DNA from: Anaerolineales bacterium UBA6663
GTDB taxonomy: Bacteria > Chloroflexota > Anaerolineae > Anaerolineales > UBA6663
Direction of reading: 5' to 3'
Length of the DNA: 15,894 nt
Assembly (NCBI GenBank): GCA_002455335.1
Contig: DKKP01000284.1
Location: 1 to 15,894, forward strand
The position numbers and the translations under genes are program-made. How positions within the stretch are numbered: position 1 is the first letter of the stretch; the number at the start of each line of letters is the position of its first letter. This document shows positions 8,166 through 14,850 of this stretch, one piece after another. The notes beneath the pieces are model-generated. The model made no database searches, was not told the origin of the DNA, and worked only from the letters and a program-made list of their open reading frames with translations.

Positions 8166-9686
8166 ATGCTCGCCAAAGTCATCAGTTGCGCCGTGATCGG
8201 CCTCAACGGCCACGTTGTCGAGGTCGAAGTCGACACCGCCAATGGTCTGCCGAACTTCATCATCGTCGGCCTGCCGGATATCGCCGTGCAGGAGAGCCGC
8301 GAACGCGTCGCCGCCGCCATCCGCAACACAGGCTATGCCGTGCCGCTGCGTCGCCTGACCGTCAACCTCGCGCCGGCCGCGCTCCGCAAAGAGGGCCCGG
8401 CGTACGATCTGCCGATCGCGCTCGGCGTGCTTGCGGCGACCGGCGTGTTGGAGCCCGAGGTCTTCGAGCGCACGCTGATCGTCGGCGAGTTGGCCCTCGA
8501 CGGATATGTGCGCCATGTGCGCGGCATCTTGCCGATGACGGCGCTCGCACGTGAGCAAGGGTTTTCGGCCATCATCGTCCCTGAGGCCGATGCGCGCGAG
8601 GCCGCGCTTGTGCCGGGCGTCGACGTGATCGCCGCCCGCTGCCTGGCCGACATCATCGGGCACCTCTCGGGTCAGGCCCGGATCGCGCCGATGCGCGAAG
8701 CGCCGTCGCTGCGACCTGGCCCGGTCTTCGTGCCGGCCGATTTCCAGGATGTGAAGGGCCAGGAGCATGTCAAGCGCGCGCTCGAGGTCGCGGCAGCCGG
8801 CGGCCACAACGTTTTGATGACCGGTAGCCCAGGCGCGGGCAAGACCCTGCTGGCCCGCGCCCTGCCCTCGATCTTGCCTTCGCTGACCATCGATGAAGCG
8901 CTCGACGTCACGCACGTGTACTCGGTGGCCGATCAACTCCCGGCAGACACGCCGTTGATCCAACAACGCCCGTTTCGCAGCCCGCACCATTCGGTCAGCT
9001 TTGCGGGGCTGATCGGTGGGGGCTCGATCCCGCGCCCGGGTGAGGTCTCGCTCGCGCATCGAGGCGTTTTGTTTCTGGACGAGCTGCCCGAGTTCGCCCA
9101 ACGGACGCTCGAGGTGCTGCGCCAGCCGCTCGAAGATCGCGTGGTGACGATTTCCCGCGCCCGCGGCACATTGACTTTCCCGGCCAATTTCATGCTGGTG
9201 GCCAGCATGAACCCATGCCCATGCGGGTACGCCAATGATCCGAGCCGCGAATGCACCTGCGGGCCGGGCACCGTCGCGAAGTACCAGAAGCGGCTGTCTG
9301 GCCCTTTGCTCGATCGGATCGACATCCACATCGACGTGCCCCGGGTGGATTACGAGAAACTGGCCGATCAGCGGACTGCGGAGCCCTCCGCCGTGATCCG
9401 CGCCCGGGTCGAGGCGGCCCGCGAGCGCCAGCGGCACCGCTTGGTCGGGTCGACGTGTTTGTGCAACGCCGATATGCGCCCGGGCGATCTGCGCCAACAC
9501 GTGAGCCTCGACGAGGCCGGCTCGGCCGTGATGAAAGCGGCCATGAGCCATCTGGGGCTCTCGGCCCGCGCCTACCACCGCGTGCTGAAGCTCGCGCGAA
9601 CGATTGCGGATCTGTCTGGCGTCGATGCGATCACGGCCAGCCATCTGGCCGAGGCGTTGCAGTATCGGCCCAAGGTCGGGGCCTGA
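8166..9686 (+). CDS. comM: ComM/YifB-family Mg-chelatase-like AAA+ ATPase
   Basis: In Vibrio, ComM is a hexameric helicase that drives branch migration during natural transformation; in most bacteria its role is inferred from that. The protein has 506 residues, the normal length. The N-terminal ChlI-like domain has the family hallmarks GLPNFIIVGLPDIAVQESRE and NLAPAALRKEGPAYDLPIAL. The AAA+ core has Walker A GSPGAGKT at 220-227 and Walker B LFLDE with Asp305/Glu306. MNPCPCGY and CTCG then form the cysteine cluster usual in this family, LLDRIDIHIDVP lies in the sensor/arginine region, and a Mg-chelatase C-terminal domain ends the chain. The ATG at 8166 has AGGGGGA 5 nt upstream. It converges on the DinB-like gene with a 43-nt gap. 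Its presence hints at competence or recombination but does not prove competence. Confidence 0.95.
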   Translation: MLAKVISCAVIGLNGHVVEVEVDTANGLPNFIIVGLPDIAVQESRERVAAAIRNTGYAVPLRRLTVNLAPAALRKEGPAYDLPIALGVLAATGVLEPEVFERTLIVGELALDGYVRHVRGILPMTALAREQGFSAIIVPEADAREAALVPGVDVIAARCLADIIGHLSGQARIAPMREAPSLRPGPVFVPADFQDVKGQEHVKRALEVAAAGGHNVLMTGSPGAGKTLLARALPSILPSLTIDEALDVTHVYSVADQLPADTPLIQQRPFRSPHHSVSFAGLIGGGSIPRPGEVSLAHRGVLFLDELPEFAQRTLEVLRQPLEDRVVTISRARGTLTFPANFMLVASMNPCPCGYANDPSRECTCGPGTVAKYQKRLSGPLLDRIDIHIDVPRVDYEKLADQRTAEPSAVIRARVEAARERQRHRLVGSTCLCNADMRPGDLRQHVSLDEAGSAVMKAAMSHLGLSARAYHRVLKLARTIADLSGVDAITASHLAEALQYRPKVGA

Positions 9687-9729
9687 TCATGCGCGCAGGC
9701 GCCCGCCGCCCTGGCCCGCTGCAACCTGC

Positions 9730-10230
9730 CTAGACCCGCCGCGCCCTTGCCCTACGCCGCCGAGCATGAAAGGCCTCGATCTGGGCGGCATGCTCGTACT
9801 GATGGCCGTAGTAGCCATACACGACGAAGTCCTCGAGTGCGCCTTCCGGGTCCCAGGGCAGACAGCCGGGCTCGGCCCAACGCGCCGCCGGGATGCGGGT
9901 GGCCATGTCGAGCACACGATCCCAGGCCGCGTCATAAGCCAAGCGCACGTCCGCGGTCGAAAGCCCTGATGCCGCGGTGCCGTGTTTATCGTTGAAGCCG
10001 TGTTCGTCCAGCTGTCTGTAGTCGTCCATGAAGGGCGTCGGAACGGTGAGCCCGGCCTGCGGCGCCAGGAACTCCGAAAAGTAGCTGGCCCAGGCCGTCA
10101 GATGGGCGACGACCTGTTTGGTCGACCACTCACCGCAGACGCCTGGCAGATCCCAATCGGCCTCGGAAAGCTGCTCGACCACTTCGGGGATTCGCCTGCG
10201 GGAATAGCGCAAAATCGACATGACATTCAT
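9730..10230 (-). CDS. DinB-like / ClbS-type four-helix metal-binding protein
   Basis: A small helical-bundle protein of 166 residues in the DinB/YfiT-like superfamily, whose members are metal-dependent thiol transferases, hydrolases or stress proteins. The typical metal triad is present: His43 in KQVVAHLTAW, and His143 and His147 in YGHQYEHAAQIEAF. GEWSTKQVVAHL is a familiar family motif. It ends in an Arg-rich tail. The ATG at 10230 is preferred over upstream in-frame starts because a near-perfect AAGGAGG sits 5 nt before it on the - strand (10242-10236). It is transcribed divergently from the DUF5946-like gene across 76 nt, so the two may share control. The substrate is unknown. Confidence 0.85.
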   Translation of the reverse strand: MNVMSILRYSRRRIPEVVEQLSEADWDLPGVCGEWSTKQVVAHLTAWASYFSEFLAPQAGLTVPTPFMDDYRQLDEHGFNDKHGTAASGLSTADVRLAYDAAWDRVLDMATRIPAARWAEPGCLPWDPEGALEDFVVYGYYGHQYEHAAQIEAFHARRRRARARRV

Positions 10231-10306
10231 GGTGTCCTCCTTTGCGCAAACTGGTCGCGCAGTTTTCGGTGTTTTCCGGTATCCTCCAGCCGGATACGTC
10301 TGACGA

Positions 10307-10849
10307 ATGACAGAACCCGACCTCGAGACCTGCCCCGGCTGCGGCGCAGTCCTGCCGCGGAGCACCGGTCCCGTCCATCGCTACATCGGCGCCTCGGCCA
10401 GCTGCTGGGAAGTGTACGCCACCCTCAACGGGTTAGGTGATCCGGCTGTCTTTCTTGATCCCTTCAACGGCTTGCTGGTCGACGCCTACGCCGCCCAACA
10501 CGTGGGGGTGCCATCGGACCAGTCGATCCAGTCGGTGGCCGTGCACCTGCTCACGCTCTACGGTGTCATCCTGCAGGGTGTGTCTCCAGAGCAGGCGCTC
10601 TGGCTACGGACCCGTGCGGTAAGGCCCGGGCCGATCCACAAACACGCGCGTTTCGCCTGGCTCGAGCCCCCGGACTTCACGGCCGGCCCGCGAGTGATCG
10701 ACGTGGTCAACGCCGAGCCACAAAGACGCGCGGCGGCCTGTCGCGCCTACATCGCCCAGGTCTGGTCGGCGTGGTCGCGCACACCGCACCTGCCGACGAT
10801 CGCGGCCTGGTACGAACGCTATATCCTCGACGAAGGGACCCTGGCATGA
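10307..10849 (+). CDS. DUF5946-like putative zinc-binding protein
   Basis: Function unknown; 180 residues. It matches what I recall as the DUF5946 family: CPGCGAVLP with Cys9/Cys12, GPVHRYIGAS with His24, then SCW with Cys33. Together these give four possible metal ligands at the N-terminus. Downstream, LLVDAYAAQHVGVP and QSIQSVAVHLLTLYG are the other typical conserved segments. No signal peptide or membrane helix is seen, so it is probably cytosolic. Its stop overlaps the ATG of ccmA (ATGA at 10846-10849), so it is co-translated with the haem-export genes, an unusual partner. No Shine-Dalgarno site precedes the ATG; TATCCT at 10280-10285 is a possible -10, giving a short leader. Confidence 0.78.
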   Translation: MTEPDLETCPGCGAVLPRSTGPVHRYIGASASCWEVYATLNGLGDPAVFLDPFNGLLVDAYAAQHVGVPSDQSIQSVAVHLLTLYGVILQGVSPEQALWLRTRAVRPGPIHKHARFAWLEPPDFTAGPRVIDVVNAEPQRRAAACRAYIAQVWSAWSRTPHLPTIAAWYERYILDEGTLA

Positions 10850-11541
10850 TCACGATCGCGGGGCTGACCCGCTCCTACGGCCTGCGCCCAGTGCTGCGCG
10901 GGGTCGATTTGACCGCCGATGCCGGCTCGATCACGGCCATCTTCGGGCCGAACGGCACAGGCAAGAGCACGTTGCTGCGCGTCCTGGCCACGCTCATCCG
11001 GCCGGGCGGCGGCACGGTGTCGGTGGCGGGCTGTGCACTGCCCGAGCAATCGGAAGCGGCTCGCAGCCTGATCGGCGCTGTGCTGCACGGCCCTCTGCTC
11101 TACAGTGAACTGAACGCCGACGAGAACCTCAGGTTCTATGCTCGGCTGTACGACCTACCGGCGCCAACCGCCCGAATCGACGCTCTGCTCGAGCGCGTCG
11201 GGTTGACGCGCCGCCGCCGCGATCCGGTGCGCGTGTATTCACGTGGCATGCAACAACGGCTGGCCGTGGCGCGCGCGCTCTTGCATCAGCCGCAGGTGCT
11301 GCTGCTCGACGAGCCCTACACGGGCCTCGACCCCGCCGGGACGGCCCTGCTCGATGCCGTATTGCGCGAGCAGGCGCAGTCCGGCGCAGCCGTGGTCTTG
11401 ACGTCGCACGATCTCGAACACGGGCTGGCCCTGGCCGATCAGGTGGTCGTTCTGGCCCGTGGTCGGGTGCAACTCGCAACGCCGTCGCACGAGTTCACGC
11501 CCGAGGCCTTCATGGCGCGGTATGCGGAGGTCGTGGCATGA
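10846..11541 (+). CDS. ccmA: CcmA-like haem exporter ATP-binding protein
   Basis: The ATPase of the CcmABCD complex, which releases haem-loaded CcmE during system I cytochrome c maturation at the inner membrane. It has 231 residues: Walker A GPNGTGKST at 34-42, the signature YSRGMQQRLAVARAL from 131, Walker B LLLDEP with Asp155/Glu156, and the H-loop SHD with His188. The Tyr-Ser-Arg-Gly-Met form of the signature is usual for CcmA and related exporter ATPases. The start at 10846 is favoured over the in-frame ATG at 10771, which would lie inside the upstream gene; GAAGGGA sits 7 nt before it. Start and stop both overlap neighbours by ATGA. The CcmB gene right behind it supports the specific name. 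Confidence 0.9.
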   Translation: MITIAGLTRSYGLRPVLRGVDLTADAGSITAIFGPNGTGKSTLLRVLATLIRPGGGTVSVAGCALPEQSEAARSLIGAVLHGPLLYSELNADENLRFYARLYDLPAPTARIDALLERVGLTRRRRDPVRVYSRGMQQRLAVARALLHQPQVLLLDEPYTGLDPAGTALLDAVLREQAQSGAAVVLTSHDLEHGLALADQVVVLARGRVQLATPSHEFTPEAFMARYAEVVA

Positions 11542-12212
11542 AGCGCTACTTCAAGGTCATCGGCGCCGTGGTCTGGAAGGATCTGGCGGCCGAGCTCCGT
11601 TCGCGCGAGACCGTCAGCGCCATGATCGTGTTCTCGATGCTGATGGTGCTCGTCTTCAGCATCGCGCTCGAGCTCAACCGCGGTGCGCGAGAAAGCACGG
11701 CTGCGGGCGTGCTCTGGGCGACCGCGCTCTTCTCGGGCACGCTCGGGCTCAACCGCGGGCTTGGGCGCGAGCAGGATCGCGGCACGCTCGAGGGCCTGCT
11801 GCTGGCGCCGGCCGATCGCAGCGCCCTGTATTTCGGAAAGTTCTTGAGCAGCTGGGTGCTCATCCTCGCTGTCCAGGTCGTCACCGTACCCGTGCTCAGC
11901 GTGCTCTACAACTTCAACCTCGCTCAGCCGCTGGTCCTGCTCTCGCTCATCCTGGGCACGCTGGGTTATACGGGCGTCGGCACACTGCTCTCGGCGGTCA
12001 GCGCACAGACGCGGGCTCGGGACGTGTTGCTTCCGATTTTGCTTCTGCCGGTTTCGGTGCCTGTGTTGATGGCCGGCGTACAGAGCTCAGGCGGCGCGTT
12101 GGCCGGCGAACCCTGGAGCGAGTTGATGATCTGGTTCAGCCTGCTCGTCACCTACGACGTGATCTTCCTGGCCGTGGCCGTGATGGTCTTCGAAGCCGTG
12201 GTTGGGGAATGA
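11538..12212 (+). CDS. ccmB: CcmB haem exporter permease
   Basis: The membrane partner of CcmA in cytochrome c maturation. It has 224 residues with about six membrane helices. WKDLAAELRSRE near the N-terminus and LGLNRGLGREQDRGTLEGLL at about 71-90 are recognisable CcmB segments. GKFLSSWVLILAVQVVTVPV and the later LLPILLLPVSVPVLMAG are typical helices. GGAGGT lies 6 nt before the ATG, which overlaps the ccmA stop by ATGA. It is followed by 118 nt before ccmC, the only real gap in the cluster. Confidence 0.92.
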   Translation: MKRYFKVIGAVVWKDLAAELRSRETVSAMIVFSMLMVLVFSIALELNRGARESTAAGVLWATALFSGTLGLNRGLGREQDRGTLEGLLLAPADRSALYFGKFLSSWVLILAVQVVTVPVLSVLYNFNLAQPLVLLSLILGTLGYTGVGTLLSAVSAQTRARDVLLPILLLPVSVPVLMAGVQSSGGALAGEPWSELMIWFSLLVTYDVIFLAVAVMVFEAVVGE

Positions 12213-12230
12213 ATCCAGCCCCTGACGCGG

Positions 12231-12236
12231 TAAAAT
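12231..12236 (+). promoter_or_regulatory. possible internal -10 element (TAAAAT) before ccmC
   Basis: TAAAAT sits in the 118-nt gap between ccmB and ccmC and predicts a start near 12243. No good -35 hexamer is found at normal spacing. It may allow ccmCD to be transcribed apart from ccmAB. Confidence 0.28.
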
Positions 12237-12330
12237 CCCTATCCCGGTTTTGGTTTACCGGCGGCAGCCGCGCCGGAGTCTAGAGGTAGAGAGACGACCG
12301 TCGCGCTGACGGCGCCTCGGGAGAGTGTCA

Positions 12331-13068
12331 ATGAAATCGCTGACCTGGTTGAATATCGCAGCCGCCGCGCTGCTTGCCACCAGCCTGGCGCTGGTCTGGT
12401 TCGCGGCCCCGCTCGAAGCCTCGATGGGCGCTGTTCAGAAGATCTTCTATTTCCATGTCGCGGCGGCCTGGGTCGGGATGGTCGGGTTCCTGATCACGTT
12501 CGTCGTCGGCATCATCTATTTGATCCGCCCGAACCCGAAGCTCGACTGGCTCGGCGCGGCCACGGCCGAAGTCGGCCTGCTGCTGTCGATCATCACCACG
12601 GTCACGGGCTCGATCTGGGCGCGGCCGGCCTGGAACACCTGGTGGACCTGGGATGTGCGCCTCACCACCTACACCATCGCGATCCTGATTTACGTCGGGT
12701 ATCTGTTTCTGCGCGGCGCGATCGAGGATCCGACCCGCCGGGCGCGTTTTGCGGCCGTGTACGGCGTCGTGGGCTTCATCTCTGTGCCGCTGACGTTTCT
12801 GTCGATCCGGCTCTGGCAATCGATCCACCCGGCCGTGATCGGCACAGCCACACCGACCTCACAGGGCGGTTTCGACATGGCGCCGATCATGGCCCTGATC
12901 GTCATCCTCGCTCAGGTGACCACGGTGCTCGTGTTCGCCGCGCTGACTGCCACACGCTACCGCTTGCTCGAGCTGCAGGATCAGGTCGACGCGCAGCGCG
13001 CGCTGGCCCTGCAGGCCGAGAGCGATCTCCCGAGCCACAGCCCGGCCACCGCGTCGGTCGCCAAGTAA
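12331..13068 (+). CDS. ccmC: CcmC haem delivery protein
   Basis: Membrane protein that hands haem to the chaperone CcmE on the outer face of the cytoplasmic membrane. It has 245 residues and about six helices. The haem-handling elements are complete: His42 in FYFHVAAAW, the tryptophan-rich motif WNTWWTWDVRLT (101-112, with WWTWD at 104-108), and His166 in SIHPAV. The segment usually written WGxxW reads WARPAW here, with Ala for Gly. A polar tail of about 30 residues follows the last helix. The ATG at 12331 is chosen over the GTG at 12325 because GGGAG (12319-12323) lies 7 nt ahead of it. The small ccmD follows at 13079. Confidence 0.95.
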   Translation: MKSLTWLNIAAAALLATSLALVWFAAPLEASMGAVQKIFYFHVAAAWVGMVGFLITFVVGIIYLIRPNPKLDWLGAATAEVGLLLSIITTVTGSIWARPAWNTWWTWDVRLTTYTIAILIYVGYLFLRGAIEDPTRRARFAAVYGVVGFISVPLTFLSIRLWQSIHPAVIGTATPTSQGGFDMAPIMALIVILAQVTTVLVFAALTATRYRLLELQDQVDAQRALALQAESDLPSHSPATASVAK

Positions 13069-13078
13069 GGAACGCGCC

Positions 13079-13237
13079 ATGCCCCCAGAAACGACCTTCT
13101 ACATGATCCTGGCCTTCGCAGCCTATCTCGGGCTGTTGGGCGCGTATGTCGGTAGCCTGTTCTGGCGCCGCGCAAGCCTCAAGCGCGACTCCGAAGCCCT
13201 GCGCGAGATGCAGGCCGAGCTCGAGCGTAAGCCCTGA
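13079..13237 (+). CDS. ccmD: CcmD-like small membrane protein
   Basis: A 52-residue protein: a short N-terminus, one membrane helix (FYMILAFAAYLGLLGAYVGS, residues 7-26), then a basic stretch FWRRASLKR and a charged tail. This is the CcmD layout, the small protein that helps release haem-loaded CcmE from CcmABC. AAGGA lies 7 nt before the ATG. It begins 10 nt after the ccmC stop. Sequence identity in CcmD is always low, so the name rests on size, topology and position. Confidence 0.82.
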   Translation: MPPETTFYMILAFAAYLGLLGAYVGSLFWRRASLKRDSEALREMQAELERKP

Positions 13238-13249
13238 GCCCATGGCTGA

Positions 13250-13300
13250 AGACGAAAGACGAAGGACGAAGGGGTAGCCTTCGTCCTTCGTCTTTCGTCT
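13250..13300. repeat. 23-bp perfect hairpin with heptad-built arms, after ccmD
   Basis: Arms 13250-13272 and 13278-13300 are perfectly complementary over 23 bp around the loop GGTAG. The left arm is a run of 7-nt units, GACGAAA, GACGAAG, GACGAAG, G. It ends the ccm cluster, 12 nt after the ccmD stop, and lies just before the promoter of the next gene. No T-tract follows, so it is not a classic terminator, although such a stem would strongly affect transcription or RNA decay. Same family as 2544-2592 and 14802-14850. Confidence 0.9.
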
Positions 13301-13303
13301 CCT

Positions 13304-13333
13304 TTGACAACCTCACACGACCTGTGCTAACCT
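13304..13333 (+). promoter_or_regulatory. consensus promoter (TTGACA, extended -10) of the saccharopine dehydrogenase-like gene
   Basis: A perfect TTGACA (13304-13309) and TAACCT (13328-13333) are 18 nt apart, and TG at 13325-13326 makes an extended -10. This is the best promoter match in the window. Transcription should start near 13340, 251 nt before the ATG at 13591. Confidence 0.72.
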
Positions 13334-13339
13334 GAAAGA

Positions 13340-13590
13340 GATCGGCCCAGCCGATCACGCATGCGGCTCCTTCCGCGACCCTCCGCCAAGCGATTGGGCT
13401 GGCAAAGCTGGCGGGTTCCGCACGCGCCGACGCATCCGCCCCTCACTCGCCCGGCCTGGCTGCACCGCCTCCTGCTCGGCGTCGCCTTCACCGCAGATCT
13501 CTGACAACCTCGACACCAACGCGAAAACCGCGCAGCGCCCGGGGCGCTGCTGCAGAGCAAGAACCGTTGCGTGTTTGAGGAGCAATCGTC
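13340..13590 (+). other. structured 5' leader of about 250 nt, possible cis-regulatory RNA
   Basis: The predicted transcript opens with a 7-bp hairpin, GATCGGC (13340-13346) with GCCGATC (13350-13356), loop CCA. Next come GCGG/CCGC at 13364-13376 and CCGCC-AGC with GCT-GGCGG (13383-13414), alternative to a CCAA/TTGG stem closing a GCGA tetraloop (13386-13397). Near the gene is a strong 8-bp hairpin, GCAGCGCC (13532-13539) with GGCGCTGC (13543-13550), loop CGG. The ribosome binding site GAGGAG (13577-13582) is 8 nt before the ATG. A 47-codon frame (13361-13504) with Pro, Arg and Trp lies within, but has no Shine-Dalgarno site and may be chance. I recognise no known riboswitch, T-box or SRP RNA consensus. 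Confidence 0.4.
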
Positions 13591-14799
13591 ATGAAAGTCC
13601 TTTTATTGGGCGTGGGCGCGGTCGGCGAGGGCATCGCCAAAGTCGCGCGTGGCCGCCTGTGGCTCGAGAAGATGGTGTTGGCTGATTCGCGGCTCGAACG
13701 GCTCGAGGCCGTGCAGAAAAAACTTGGCAATCCCCAACGCTTCCCGATCGCGGCAGTCAATGCATCGGACGCGAAGGCGATCACGGCGCTGGCCGTCGAG
13801 CACGGCGTCGATCTGATCATGAACGCCGTCACGCCGTATCTGAATACCCGCATCATGGACGCGGCGCTGCGCGCCGGGGTGATGTACATGGACATGGCCA
13901 TGACCCCGACCAAGCCCCACCCGACCGAGCCTTACAAGAAGGTCGGCAAACCATTGGGCGAGGCGCAATTCAAGGACCATCGCGCCTGGAAGAAGAAGGG
14001 CCTGCTCGCACTGATCGGCATGGGCATGGACCCGGGCGTCTCGGGCGTGTTCGCGCGCTACGCCGAGAAGCATCTGTTCGATCGGATCGACGAGATCCAT
14101 GTCAAGGACGGCGGCAACCTGACGATCGAGGGCTACGCCTTCGCGCCCACGTTCAGCATCTGGACCACGATCGAGGAGTGCCTCAACCCGCCCGTGATCT
14201 ACACCTCGCGCAAGGGGCACTTCACCAAGGAGCCCTTCTCGGACCCGGAGGTCTTCGACTTCCCAGACGGCATCGGGCCGCAGAAACTGGTCAACGTCGA
14301 ACACGAGGAGCTGGTCACCTTCCCGCATCACATCAAGGGCGTCAAGAAGGTCAGCTTCAAGCTTGGCCTGGGCGACCAGTTCATGGACGTGCTCAAGATG
14401 CTGCACCTGATCGGGCTCGACAGCGTGCTCCCGGTGCGCGTCGGCGACATCGAGGTCTCGCCGCGAGACGTCGTGGCTGCGGTCACGCCCAACCCGGCCA
14501 CCCTGGCCGATAAGATGAAGGGGAAAGCGTGCGTCGGCTTGCTGATCAAGGGGCGTTATCAACGCAAGCCCCGCGAGATCTTCCTGTATCAAACCACCGA
14601 CAATGCCGACTCGCGTAAGCGATACGGGCTGCAGGCCGTGGCGCTGCAGACCGCGGTCGGCCCGGTGATCGCCATGGAGCTACTCGCCCGCGGCGTGTGG
14701 AAGGGCAAGGGCGTCCTGCCCCCAGAGGCCTTCGACCCCGACCCGTTCATGGCCCTGATGGAGAAGTATCAGTTCACGTACGCGATCGAGGAGCGGTAG
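13591..14799 (+). CDS. saccharopine dehydrogenase / carboxynorspermidine synthase-family oxidoreductase
   Basis: A cytosolic NAD(P)-dependent oxidoreductase of 402 residues. Members reductively couple amino acids with aldehydes or ketoacids, in lysine metabolism or in polyamine synthesis. The N-terminal Rossmann domain has GVGAVG at 7-12. NAVTPYLNTRIMDAALRAGV and GMGMDPGVSGVFARY are family hallmarks at the nucleotide and substrate interface. The C-terminal half carries YAFAPTFSIWTTIEECLNPP, common to bacterial saccharopine dehydrogenase-like proteins. Context does not choose between lysine and polyamine substrates: no aminotransferase, decarboxylase or lysine gene is near. GAGGAG at 13577-13582 supports the ATG at 13591. 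It is transcribed alone from a strong promoter with a long leader, and converges on the release factor-like gene over a hairpin. Confidence 0.88.
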   Translation: MKVLLLGVGAVGEGIAKVARGRLWLEKMVLADSRLERLEAVQKKLGNPQRFPIAAVNASDAKAITALAVEHGVDLIMNAVTPYLNTRIMDAALRAGVMYMDMAMTPTKPHPTEPYKKVGKPLGEAQFKDHRAWKKKGLLALIGMGMDPGVSGVFARYAEKHLFDRIDEIHVKDGGNLTIEGYAFAPTFSIWTTIEECLNPPVIYTSRKGHFTKEPFSDPEVFDFPDGIGPQKLVNVEHEELVTFPHHIKGVKKVSFKLGLGDQFMDVLKMLHLIGLDSVLPVRVGDIEVSPRDVVAAVTPNPATLADKMKGKACVGLLIKGRYQRKPREIFLYQTTDNADSRKRYGLQAVALQTAVGPVIAMELLARGVWKGKGVLPPEAFDPDPFMALMEKYQFTYAIEER

Positions 14800-14801
14800 C
14801 G

Positions 14802-14850
14802 CGTAAGGCGTGATGCGTGGTGCGTTTCGCACCACGCATCACGGCCTACG
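14802..14850. repeat. hairpin with heptad-built arms between convergent genes
   Basis: A perfect 16-bp core, 14809-14824 with 14828-14843, closes on loop TTT. Further pairs extend it to 14802 and 14850 with two mismatches. The left arm reads CGTAAGG, CGTGATG, CGTGGTG, CG: 7-nt units each beginning with CG. It starts 3 nt after the upstream stop codon, and its right flank includes the TAG stop of the convergent release factor-like gene (14848-14846). It could end both transcripts, although no T-run follows on either strand. Confidence 0.85.

Noticed and set aside
8151..9644. 497-codon open frame on the - strand opposite comM
   Set aside because: It mirrors a gene with complete Walker motifs; long antisense frames are expected in GC-rich coding DNA, and its Arg/Gln/His-rich translation resembles no protein family.
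9687..9729. Terminator between comM and the DinB-like gene
   Set aside because: The 43-nt gap shows no convincing stem and no T-run.
13338..13440. T-box, SRP RNA or RNase P RNA in the leader, prompted by GCGGGTTCCGC and, on the other strand, GCGGAAGGAGCCGC
   Set aside because: The conserved cores of these RNAs are not matched in full and the surrounding helices do not fit.
13327..13585. Two overlapping frames of 76-77 codons on the - strand in the leader region
   Set aside because: Cys/Arg/Gly-rich translations typical of non-coding GC-rich DNA, no ribosome binding site, and they oppose a strong + strand promoter.
13603..14592. 329-codon - strand frame opposite the saccharopine dehydrogenase-like gene
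   Set aside because: Shadow frame; the + strand product has a Rossmann motif and family hallmarks throughout.
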